From assembly GCA_943369355.1 (NCBI GenBank), contig CALRMX020000005.1, forward strand, positions 62,001-126,000: a DNA stretch of 64,000 bases. The letters run 5' to 3'. Within the stretch, counting starts at the first letter, position 1. Each line of letters starts with the position of its first letter. The translations under genes and the position numbers were made by a program. A model generated the notes under the pieces. It ran no database searches. It was given only the letters and a program-made list of their open reading frames with translations, and was not told the origin of the DNA. Shown one piece after another: positions 18,200 to 26,375 of the stretch. This DNA is from UBA7662 sp943369355. Its GTDB lineage: Bacteria > Bacteroidota > Bacteroidia > UBA7662.

Positions 18200-18227
18200 G
18201 CAGCTAGCTCATTGGATGGCTAACTGC
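18200..18227 (-). promoter_or_regulatory. Hairpin in the leader between the regulator gene and tviB
   Basis: The 95 bp between the two genes contain a 9-bp stem: 18200-18208 pairs with 18219-18227 with one G-U wobble, around a 10-nt loop. No U-run follows on the minus strand, so it does not look like an intrinsic terminator. It may act in attenuation, RNA stability or antitermination ahead of the sugar-biosynthesis genes. Nothing else recognisable was seen in this gap. Confidence 0.35.
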
Positions 18228-18757
18228 TATTTTGACCAAAGAACCAACGGCTTTTCAGTTTCCAGTTGATTCGCTAGTTTTTTATATTCTTGATCGGTCA
18301 AGACCAGAGGTCTAATTTTCCGATTAATAAGCTTTTCAGTTTTCTTGATCAAATTAACCAAATAATCCCAATCGATATTCCCAACCAAAACAAGATCGAT
18401 TATTCCACTATCCACACCCTTCGCATAACTTCCTGTGATAAGTGCCAATTCAACATTACCCAGTTTATCGACCACATGCTCAACAATTCGATCGAAACCG
18501 AAAAACTTAGATACAATCGTAGAAATTTCTGGGAAAAGTGGGTTATTCCTGTTTGCCTTATATAGAATGGTATTTCCTGAATTTTCCATTTCTAAAAGAC
18601 CGGCTTCACTTAGGCGATTGAGCTCAACACGAACAGCATTCGTGGATTCTCCAAATTCTTGCGCCAAACCCCTCAAATAGGCCGTGTTGCTGCTATTTGA
18701 AAAAAACTTCAATAGCAATTTAACTCTGGTCCGAGAAGTTATTAGCGATTCTAACAC
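18227..18757 (-). CDS. Winged-helix regulator fused to a nucleotidyltransferase-like domain
   Basis: The 176-residue protein starts at GTG (18757); no upstream ATG is usable. Residues 1-75 form an ArsR/MarR-like winged helix: ITSRTRVKLLLKFF, then YLRGLAQEFGESTNAVRVELNRLSEAGLLE and a beta wing. Residues 90-176 resemble an MNT-type nucleotidyltransferase: LITGSYAKGVDSGIIDLVLVG, where the usual Asp-x-Asp metal site reads Ile-Ile-Asp, so catalysis is probably lost. It lies in the wza-wzc operon just before the sugar genes, so a role in controlling the polysaccharide locus, perhaps sensing a nucleotide or nucleotide sugar, is likely but unproven. A perfect inverted repeat lies 7 bp upstream of its start. 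Confidence 0.7.
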   Translation of the reverse strand: MLESLITSRTRVKLLLKFFSNSSNTAYLRGLAQEFGESTNAVRVELNRLSEAGLLEMENSGNTILYKANRNNPLFPEISTIVSKFFGFDRIVEHVVDKLGNVELALITGSYAKGVDSGIIDLVLVGNIDWDYLVNLIKKTEKLINRKIRPLVLTDQEYKKLANQLETEKPLVLWSK

Positions 18758-18763
18758 AATTCC

Positions 18764-18780
18764 GAGTAAAAATATTACTC
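18764..18780. promoter_or_regulatory. Perfect inverted repeat before the winged-helix gene, possible operator
   Basis: GAGTAA and TTACTC flank a 5-bp AT spacer, with the proximal edge 7 bp from the GTG start of the winged-helix/nucleotidyltransferase gene and in the only gap (59 bp) before the T9SS gene. The size and symmetry suit a dimeric winged-helix operator, giving autoregulation. No U-run follows, so a terminator is unlikely. Confidence 0.4.
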
Positions 18781-18816
18781 AAAATTGGGTAAAGTTTTTT
18801 AACTGACCAAAAAAAA

Positions 18817-21800
18817 TCAATACTTTATGGCTGGTAAAGCAACGTTATCGACCACAGCCCTTAGGATCCAAATTCCCGCAGTAGTTTTCGGTGGAAGATA
18901 TTCTTTTAGCGCTGATTCAGATATAATAAAATTTTTCCTATAGACCAACTTGCCATTCAGGTCGGTGATGATGATTTCTCCGTGCTGATTGTGATGTTGA
19001 TTGTTGACTTCTAAATAATAGTAATTTTCAAATATCCACTGCCGTGTATTCGAGTTTTTATTAGGATCGATGGAAGAAGCAATTAATCTATTTACGTTTA
19101 TACTGTTCGAAAAACAAGTTCTACCACTATTATCAATAAGTTCGAGTTCATATACACCTGGTTCTCGCACGAATAAGCTGCTTCCAGTTTCACTGGTCAG
19201 ATGTACTCCATTACGATACCAGCGATAAAATACTTGGTCATAGAATGGCGCATTGATATTCATGACTGACTCAACAGAATCAACGAACAGGTGTATCGAA
19301 GGAATTCCCCTTTGTTCAAGTATAGTCGGATTGCTCCAACGATAATAGCCGTTCGGTAAAGTAACCTTAAGTTCATACACACCAGAATTACTTACCCAAA
19401 AAGATGGGCTGCCCGGTGCTATTTCGATAGTTCTATTCATCCACCACGAATAAGATATTCCAGGGCTAGCCGGAACGGCCAATTGATATCTATTGTTGCA
19501 CAACAGCTCTACTCGTTCTGTGTCGAGATGCGTTTGTTCATGATGATAGTACAGTGTATCGCTATAAACTTTGTTTCCGAGTGCGCTTGTAACCAAACAA
19601 TAATAAAATCCTGATTCATTGATTCCAATCTGAGGTTTGATAACTGGAATCATAACTCCATTTCTGAACCACTGCCATGCATAATGCTCAACACTATCTA
19701 ATTGGAGATAAATGGTATCAAGATCAAATGTTGTATGTGCTTGTACACCATGCTTGGGTAAATATTTCTCAACTCTAAGAGAATCTGTCAAATAACTCAA
19801 TCCGTATTCGTTACGAATGATTGCTTGGTAAACACCCGCGGAAGCAGTATTGAATTGGTTGAAGTTTCCAGTCCGCCAAAATATACCATCTTTTATAACT
19901 TCAACAGTCCATGTTGGCCGTGCATCAGTGATCAAAATATCTGTGAACTCGGTGTCTAAAAGCACTGGAATTTTAGCTTCTAATTTAGGTTGGTAAACGC
20001 TAACAGCTATTGTATCCGATTTGGAACGAAATCCAGAACTATCCTTGTAAACGAGGTAATAGTCGCCTGGGAGAAAAGTTATCAAGCTATCACCATTCCC
20101 GATAGATTGGTTATTTCTAAACCATTCGAGCATATAGGCTTCACTCGTTTCAGCGGCCATCAATATAATTGAGTCGCCACTAAGAAGATGTGTGTTTTTG
20201 TTGACCGTTAAATTAGTCTTCTCTCTTTTAATGATTATTTGAGGTAGCTGTATACTATAGCCTGAAGGTGAACTTATAAAAAGCAATACCTCGCCATCTC
20301 GGTTAATATCAAGTGCGTTTGAAATAGCCGTTGGCATTAAAACCCCTTGGTGATACCAAGCGTATAGAAAATCTTGATAATATTGGGTTTGAATAGTCAC
20401 TACTTTATCAGGAAGTACCGTATGTTCGCCACTCAAGTTTAATGTGGGCATCCACATATTTACTATGACGGTATCGTACCATAAAACCGTAGTGGCACTT
20501 CCATATACCGCCAAATAAAGTGTATCACTTGCCACTGCCAATAAATCATGCTGGTTAATAAATCCATTGAAATGACTCGATTGGGCAAATACTTTAAATT
20601 CGGGTACTTCACTAAAGGGAAAAAACTGAATAGGCTCATTTGGCAAGTAAACCGTATGAACATTAGGTTCAAACTCAAAACTATACTTAAGTACTAATTC
20701 TATGGTATCGGTATAGCCTTTTGCATTGCTTACCGCAACTAATAAGGTGTCGGAGATTCTTAATTTTGAACGAACAAATAAACTGTCTGGATGAATGGAG
20801 ATAAGAAAATTATCAAATTTGATAAAATCAGGTGCACCCAATAATTGGCAATTAAGCTCTTCGTAAAAGGTGTCAACCTGGGATGTTCGGTACAAATTAT
20901 AATGAAGTTGATATGTTGCTAACTCTTTAATTTCCACAAGTAGATAAGCAGGCCTATTCACTTGGGCAACTATTCGATTAGGAATTCCGGCAAAGCAATT
21001 CAATTCCAAAACATCGGAAGGACTACTTAGATTACCAAAACCATCATCAGCCACTATCCGAATAAAACGTTTCAAATTAGTGTCATTTCTATAGGTTACA
21101 ATTGTAGACGAGCTAACTGAGGCAATATATGTTGAAGAATCCGGAGTAAATCCTAACGATTCGTTACTCGTATACACATGGAACAAAGCGGCCTGAACAC
21201 CACCTGGTGCAGGGTTCCATATAATTCGAATACTATCCTCACCTATTTCTGAAACTAAGTCGGTTGGCCTCTCTACGGTTTCTATCTTAAATCGCCATGT
21301 TTGTGACCACTCTCCCCAAACACCATCTTTATCCAAAGGCCTTACTCGCCAGTAGTACGTCTCACCATTGTTGAACAATCCATACCATGGCACTGAAAAA
21401 GAATTGATTGATTGTCCTTGATTGTAACTCGCTGTATAGTGCCAGAAATTTGGCGAATAAACTGTTTCAAATGTAGAATCTGTGCTAACCAGAAACTCAT
21501 AATCAATAATCTCCTTCCCTTGAGGATGCACGGCATGGTTCCATTCAAAAGTAAATTTAGATCCTTGAATCAATGCTCTATTTCGAGGAAAAACTAAGCT
21601 AGTTACAGGATTAGGGGGTCTAGAAGCAAAATCCTCTTGTAGTTTTATTTCTACGTCCAAAAGTACATTAGAATTATTTTGAAGCAACTCTAATCGGTTG
21701 TTGCCTAATTTCCAAGCTGAGGCTACCGCATTATTTATCCCAAGAGTAGTTTTGAAAAATAAACGTTCTATCCCCCATGGCTTAGCACTAGGTACATAAT

Positions 21801-23067
21801 CAACAGGTTTATTGTATTGAAATTTAATCCAAGCTTGAAATCCAGGCTCGCTATTCAAAGGTTCTAAGGCGTATTCAAAATCTAATGTCCACAGGTTATT
21901 GCCTAGCTCTTTCCATTCTACTTTCTGCCAACTCAAACTGTCCTCACTAAAATACACAGCAATTGGTTGTGCCCCTTCACTTCCACTAATTTTGGCTTCA
22001 CAAGTGATGCCTGCTATAACATATGGAGAACTAATCTTATAGAAGAGCTCAGCTGAGTCGACAATTGGGTTTGGAACTAATAAATTAATCAAGCTATCCC
22101 ATTTCCAATCCTGTGGAGTTAAAAAAATATCCTCCAGCTTTTTTGGGAAAGAAACCCAATGCTCTAAGTATGCATTTGCTAAAACTAAAGTCGTATTCGG
22201 GTCATTCCAATTCGGGTACTGCGCTAATTTATGGTTAGTATTTTGTTCTTTAACGATGAACGACTCTCCTGGTCTTAAAGTCAAATCAAACAATGAAATA
22301 TCCAAGTGAGGGTCTTCAGGCCCTGTTTCATCTCTTCCTCCATAGATATAGCCAACCCAATGATCAATAGCCAAATTTTTTTGGTAGGATTTGCCATAAT
22401 GGTGCGTTCGAGAAATGAGATAACGATCTGAAATGAGCTTGTCGTACGAGGCGATGGTTTTATTGTCATATTCCAAGTAAAAAACCTCAATATCTGAGTC
22501 AATTATTTTGTCATGACCATCAATCTTCATAGAAGCTGTTACATGCCCATCAATCCAATAGAGTACAGATGGATCGCTTATCCCATCATTTAAAATAGTT
22601 ACGGAATTCTGAGCAATATCGTCACAAAATCCGTATCCAAAAGAATTCAAAAACCTAACAGGATCATGCGGTTGTCCCCATGCGGAGGCGGGTGATGCAT
22701 GTACTCTGTTTCTTACCACGAATTCCCACAAGTGAAGTGCTTGCTTTTCACGTGGCAAATGAAGCTTTAGGGCGCGGCTTCTTATCGTGTCAATATTAAC
22801 AAGCTTCGTCCTGTTTATATCTAAAACTGGTTTAGAAATCCCATCATTATTCAAATTTGAGATACTATACCCCTTCATGGGTTGGAATCCAATTTTTGTA
22901 AATGCACCCTCTCTTCGTGTATTCCAACTGTCGAGATTACCTCCTAAGTGAATAAAGGTATCGATTTGATACGTTTGAAAACGAAGAACACGACTTGCAA
23001 CACCCTGTCCGCTAAGCTCTAAAGCGCAGAAAACTAACACAAAAACTAACGAACGAAATGGAAGCAT
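18817..23067 (-). CDS. Large secreted T9SS protein with transglutaminase-like domain and Ig/FnIII-like repeats
   Basis: From the ATG at 23067 the protein has 1416 residues; an in-frame TTG three codons earlier is less likely. A signal peptide (MLPFRSLVFVLVFCALELSGQG) is followed by a domain that looks like a transglutaminase fold: NSFGYGFCDD with Cys148, IDGHVTAS with His175 and IIDSD with Asp190, a Cys-His-Asp triad with correct spacing, then an LRPGESF motif. The middle holds FnIII/Ig-like repeats (TFEWNHAV, YYWRVRPLDKDG, WSQTWRFKIE and several LxWYxxG units). The end (about 75 residues, ITDLNGKLVYRKNF) is a type A T9SS sorting tail. It is expected on the cell surface or outside. It lies between wzc and the operon regulator, 60 bp from wzc. 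Enzymatic activity is inferred. Confidence 0.75.
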   Translation of the reverse strand: MLPFRSLVFVLVFCALELSGQGVASRVLRFQTYQIDTFIHLGGNLDSWNTRREGAFTKIGFQPMKGYSISNLNNDGISKPVLDINRTKLVNIDTIRSRALKLHLPREKQALHLWEFVVRNRVHASPASAWGQPHDPVRFLNSFGYGFCDDIAQNSVTILNDGISDPSVLYWIDGHVTASMKIDGHDKIIDSDIEVFYLEYDNKTIASYDKLISDRYLISRTHHYGKSYQKNLAIDHWVGYIYGGRDETGPEDPHLDISLFDLTLRPGESFIVKEQNTNHKLAQYPNWNDPNTTLVLANAYLEHWVSFPKKLEDIFLTPQDWKWDSLINLLVPNPIVDSAELFYKISSPYVIAGITCEAKISGSEGAQPIAVYFSEDSLSWQKVEWKELGNNLWTLDFEYALEPLNSEPGFQAWIKFQYNKPVDYVPSAKPWGIERLFFKTTLGINNAVASAWKLGNNRLELLQNNSNVLLDVEIKLQEDFASRPPNPVTSLVFPRNRALIQGSKFTFEWNHAVHPQGKEIIDYEFLVSTDSTFETVYSPNFWHYTASYNQGQSINSFSVPWYGLFNNGETYYWRVRPLDKDGVWGEWSQTWRFKIETVERPTDLVSEIGEDSIRIIWNPAPGGVQAALFHVYTSNESLGFTPDSSTYIASVSSSTIVTYRNDTNLKRFIRIVADDGFGNLSSPSDVLELNCFAGIPNRIVAQVNRPAYLLVEIKELATYQLHYNLYRTSQVDTFYEELNCQLLGAPDFIKFDNFLISIHPDSLFVRSKLRISDTLLVAVSNAKGYTDTIELVLKYSFEFEPNVHTVYLPNEPIQFFPFSEVPEFKVFAQSSHFNGFINQHDLLAVASDTLYLAVYGSATTVLWYDTVIVNMWMPTLNLSGEHTVLPDKVVTIQTQYYQDFLYAWYHQGVLMPTAISNALDINRDGEVLLFISSPSGYSIQLPQIIIKREKTNLTVNKNTHLLSGDSIILMAAETSEAYMLEWFRNNQSIGNGDSLITFLPGDYYLVYKDSSGFRSKSDTIAVSVYQPKLEAKIPVLLDTEFTDILITDARPTWTVEVIKDGIFWRTGNFNQFNTASAGVYQAIIRNEYGLSYLTDSLRVEKYLPKHGVQAHTTFDLDTIYLQLDSVEHYAWQWFRNGVMIPVIKPQIGINESGFYYCLVTSALGNKVYSDTLYYHHEQTHLDTERVELLCNNRYQLAVPASPGISYSWWMNRTIEIAPGSPSFWVSNSGVYELKVTLPNGYYRWSNPTILEQRGIPSIHLFVDSVESVMNINAPFYDQVFYRWYRNGVHLTSETGSSLFVREPGVYELELIDNSGRTCFSNSINVNRLIASSIDPNKNSNTRQWIFENYYYLEVNNQHHNQHGEIIITDLNGKLVYRKNFIISESALKEYLPPKTTAGIWILRAVVDNVALPAIKY

Positions 23068-23136
23068 ACGCCGCAAATTAGTCCCATTTACCTTATAACC
23101 TGCTATATTAAAGCATTTTAATTCGGAAACAGGTAC

Positions 23137-25578
23137 CTACGCTCTTTTAATCGGTTTCAACAAACGTTGCCACCAAGGCAACTTCACTTGAGCGTCGTCA
23201 TCGTAGTAGCCGTAACCATATCCGTAGCCATATCCGTAACCGTAACCGTAACCATAACCATAACCATAAGCCACTTCTGAACGGAAGTCGTTCAGTATGA
23301 TGGCCATATTTTGCAGTTGATTACTCACATATAACTTATTCACGTATATAATGAACTCACGTTTCGAGTAGCCTTGACGAGCTACATACAAGTTAATATC
23401 GGTAAACTTCGAGAGCTCTATGGCATCAGAAATCAAGGTAATCGGAGGAGTATCTAGTACGATATAATCGTATTCATTGCGAAGGCGTTCAATTAAAATA
23501 TCAAAACGCGTATCCAAAAGTAACTCGGACGGATTTGGAGGAATAGGCCCTGCAGAAATCAGATCGAGAGAGGCCGATTTGGTTTTCTGAATGATGTCTT
23601 CATATTCAGCCCTTCCCGCTAAATAAGTGGTTAAACCAACATTATTGGTTAATCCAAAGTCATTGTAAATTTTTGGCTTGCGTAAGTCTACTCCCAACAA
23701 AATAGTGCGTTTACCGCCTAGTGAGAGAACAGAAGCCAAGTTAATGGAGCAGAACGTTTTACCCTCCCCGGAAACACTGGAAGTTACCTGAATTACCTGC
23801 CGTTTATTGTCGTGACCAATGAATTGAAGATTAGATCGCAACGTTCTAAATGCTTCCGACAGCGAAGACTTTGGATAATCCAGCACTACCAGGTTTGTAG
23901 AACGATCGTTGTGGCCTACCACCCCGAGAATTGGAATTTTAGTGATGCGCTCCAGTTCGGTTTTATCAATCACATTCTGCTGCATAAAGTCACGAATAAG
24001 AATGATTACTACTGGTATGATTAATCCAATCAAAACGCCTAAAGAGAGTATCAGATTTTTGTCAGGAAAAATTTGGCTTTCTAGTTTAGGCGGATCAATT
24101 ACCCTAGCACCTGCTACGTTAGAAGCCTTGGAAATTCCAGCTTCCGCCCTCTTTTCCAACAAAAACAAGAACAGATTTTCGTTTAATTGAAACTCCCGTT
24201 TGATGTTAACTAAATCGCGTTCGGTTTTTGGCATGCCCGATAGTAAAGCTTCGTAACGTTTGATTTCTGAATTGTAATCTCTTATAGCTATGTTCGTACT
24301 TTCTATGGCGCTTTTTACGTATTCAATGAGCGTTTGCTTCGTAATAAGAATTTCTTCGTCTAACCTTGCAGATAGTGGATTTTGATCGGTCGCACCCAAT
24401 GATATGGTTCTTTTCTCTCTACTTAATTCTGCCAACTTCTGAATGGTGAGGACAATATTCGGGTCATCAACTCCCATGGCAGAAGGGGCAATAATATCGT
24501 CGAAATCGCGGGGCAATCTCAAATAGTCAAGCAAATACGAGAAATATCGCTTGCTACTTTCTCGCATAGCTTTATCCTTTTCGAGTTGTTGCAAGCTCTT
24601 GAAAATCTCCTCACCTTCACGACTTAAGTCTACTGTTTTGTTAACGGTACGGTAGTTTTCAAGCCTTCTTTCGGTTCTTTCTAATGAGTCAGAAATTTGC
24701 GTCAATTGCTCGTCAATAAATTTTACTGTGTTCATAGCAATCTGGTTCTTCCATGACAAACCATCGCGTATGAACACCCTAGTTAAGCTTGCTAAAAAAG
24801 CTTTTTCTTTTTCTACTAGGTTACCACTAACCGTCAAGTAAAGAATTGTTGAAGCTTTGCCAACAGGTTCTGCCGAGACATTACCGAAATAACGGCTGAT
24901 GAGATTGTCGATTCTATTGAACTCTATTTCAAATTTATCAGCCTTTATCCCTTTCCCAACAGGGACGAGTCTAAACCTATAATTTTGACCTTCAATCCAT
25001 TCGTTCAGAGCAAATGACTTACTTGGAATAGATTTTACTTGTTCTAAAATGACACTGTCAGTTCGAGGATTTATTGCAACCCCCGACGATGTATTGAAAG
25101 ATAATTTGAAAATTCCCCCTTCTTGGAAATCGATTTCACAGCGTAAGCCTGCGATTTGTGTGTGAGATGAATCCACTTCCACAATAAAGCTTCTTTCATC
25201 GTAAATCTCCGCAGTTTTCAATCGGCCAACACTAAAATAAGTAACGCCGAAATCAAGTTCTTGGATAGCCTTTTTTGTGGCTGAATACGACTGCAACAAG
25301 CCAATTTCGTTGTCGATATTTCCCCTTGAGCCAGGAAGCAATAGTGCAGTAGCAAATAAATCTTTACCACCACCTGGTTTCGAAGACTCGTCAAGTATAA
25401 GAACAGTAGTATTCACTTGATAGATGGGTTCAGCGTAGCGCACGAAGAATACAGCAGCCACTAAGCCGAAGAAAATACCCAATATTAAGTACGGCCAGAA
25501 GTAAAATATTTTAAAAAGATACGCTTGAATATCGAGTGCGTCTCTTTCTTTCGAAGTCAGTTGACTTTGTTCGATCAT
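23137..25578 (-). CDS. wzc: Polysaccharide co-polymerase and BY-kinase (Wzc type)
   Basis: The 813-residue protein has the Wzz/PCP layout: a transmembrane segment near residues 25-50, a long periplasmic region with coiled coil (about 265-475), a GNVSAEPVG-like beta part, and a second transmembrane segment near 510-530 (LILSLGVLIGLIIPVVIIL). The cytoplasmic BY-kinase follows with Walker A SSVSGEGKT near residue 600, Walker A' LLGVDLRKP and Walker B YIVLDTPP. The tail is a tyrosine-rich cluster (12 Tyr in 22 residues) followed by a basic end. Such kinases autophosphorylate on the Tyr cluster and cycle with a phosphatase to control chain length and export through Wza, encoded next to it with an ATGA overlap. 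Confidence 0.92.
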   Translation of the reverse strand: MIEQSQLTSKERDALDIQAYLFKIFYFWPYLILGIFFGLVAAVFFVRYAEPIYQVNTTVLILDESSKPGGGKDLFATALLLPGSRGNIDNEIGLLQSYSATKKAIQELDFGVTYFSVGRLKTAEIYDERSFIVEVDSSHTQIAGLRCEIDFQEGGIFKLSFNTSSGVAINPRTDSVILEQVKSIPSKSFALNEWIEGQNYRFRLVPVGKGIKADKFEIEFNRIDNLISRYFGNVSAEPVGKASTILYLTVSGNLVEKEKAFLASLTRVFIRDGLSWKNQIAMNTVKFIDEQLTQISDSLERTERRLENYRTVNKTVDLSREGEEIFKSLQQLEKDKAMRESSKRYFSYLLDYLRLPRDFDDIIAPSAMGVDDPNIVLTIQKLAELSREKRTISLGATDQNPLSARLDEEILITKQTLIEYVKSAIESTNIAIRDYNSEIKRYEALLSGMPKTERDLVNIKREFQLNENLFLFLLEKRAEAGISKASNVAGARVIDPPKLESQIFPDKNLILSLGVLIGLIIPVVIILIRDFMQQNVIDKTELERITKIPILGVVGHNDRSTNLVVLDYPKSSLSEAFRTLRSNLQFIGHDNKRQVIQVTSSVSGEGKTFCSINLASVLSLGGKRTILLGVDLRKPKIYNDFGLTNNVGLTTYLAGRAEYEDIIQKTKSASLDLISAGPIPPNPSELLLDTRFDILIERLRNEYDYIVLDTPPITLISDAIELSKFTDINLYVARQGYSKREFIIYVNKLYVSNQLQNMAIILNDFRSEVAYGYGYGYGYGYGYGYGYGYGYYDDDAQVKLPWWQRLLKPIKRA
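23203..23268 (-). repeat. Imperfect hexanucleotide repeat coding the Gly-Tyr tail of Wzc
   Basis: Eleven 6-bp units code for alternating Gly and Tyr (residues 771-792, 12 Tyr and 10 Gly). The units vary at third codon positions (gta/ata, acc/tcc/gcc), so the array is imperfect but still open to in-frame expansion or loss by slippage. Any change of whole units would alter only the number of phosphorylatable Tyr. Confidence 0.85.
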
Positions 25579-26375
25579 CGAAGTAAATTATTAATTAGAA
25601 GCACGCTACTTACCACAGATAAAACTGTAGCAAAAGCAGTTAAAGATTCAGTACCGGTAACACCCGTTCCTATTGCCCTTATTTTCAGGGGTTCAACATA
25701 AATAACATCGTTAGGTCGGATGTACAACGAAGGGGATTCGATTAGGTTAGCCTTGGTCAAATCGATTATTTCTATTTGCATTTCACCGGGAAGCTGTCGA
25801 AGTATTTTAATTTTTTTTCGATTGGCTACGGGGGTCAGGTCACCAGCAGTGGCAAGTGCCTCGAGTATTGTAAGTCGGTTTTGTAAAACCACATATTTAC
25901 CGGGTGCTCGAACTTCACCAAGTATAGAAAACCGAATACCACCTAATTGAACACTGACGAATGCTCCTTTGAAGTATTTATCTAGTTTATCTTCAATGGC
26001 TATTTTTACTTGAGAAAGATTCAACCCTATTACTTTGATTTCACCAACGACAGGCAAAATTAAAAATCCGCTATCATTGACATGGTAGCCGAACATATAA
26101 TATGGATCGCTACCTGCCATCAACCCTCCTTGCAAGGGTGTGACACCAAGACCATTAAAAAATGTTGCAGACTTATCATCCAAGGTCTTGATGTCAACCT
26201 TTAGAATATCGTTTGGCTGAATCAAGTAATTCGCATTTGGTTGTGTTTTTATCTTGGTTATGCTACCCGCCTCAAGTGCTTTTTGTTCCTGTAATAAAAC
26301 AAAATTTTTATTTGTAACACAACTTGATAATAGATACAGGAGAAGTATGGCTCCTGAAATTTTGAGTCTAGACAT
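25575..26375 (-). CDS. wza: Polysaccharide export outer-membrane lipoprotein (Wza type)
   Basis: From the ATG at 26375 the protein is 266 residues and starts with a lipoprotein signal peptide, MSRLKISGAILLLYLLSSC, whose lipobox LSSC gives the mature Cys. An earlier in-frame start at 26483 would lie within rfbB and spoil the signal peptide. Two domains follow: Poly_export (YLIQPNDILKVDIKTLD near residue 50) and SLBB-like segments (FSILGEVRAPGKYVVLQNRLTILEALATAGDL). A C-terminal hydrophobic helix (LSVVSSVLLINNLL) may cross the outer membrane. It forms the export channel for the polymer and pairs with Wzc. The start overlaps the rfbB stop by 8 bp (ATGTCTAG). Confidence 0.9.
   Translation of the reverse strand: MSRLKISGAILLLYLLSSCVTNKNFVLLQEQKALEAGSITKIKTQPNANYLIQPNDILKVDIKTLDDKSATFFNGLGVTPLQGGLMAGSDPYYMFGYHVNDSGFLILPVVGEIKVIGLNLSQVKIAIEDKLDKYFKGAFVSVQLGGIRFSILGEVRAPGKYVVLQNRLTILEALATAGDLTPVANRKKIKILRQLPGEMQIEIIDLTKANLIESPSLYIRPNDVIYVEPLKIRAIGTGVTGTESLTAFATVLSVVSSVLLINNLLR

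Noticed and set aside
23203..23268. Repeat array that might suggest a CRISPR or satellite
   Set aside because: Units are 6 bp, stay in frame and code for the Tyr tail of Wzc. There are no spacers.
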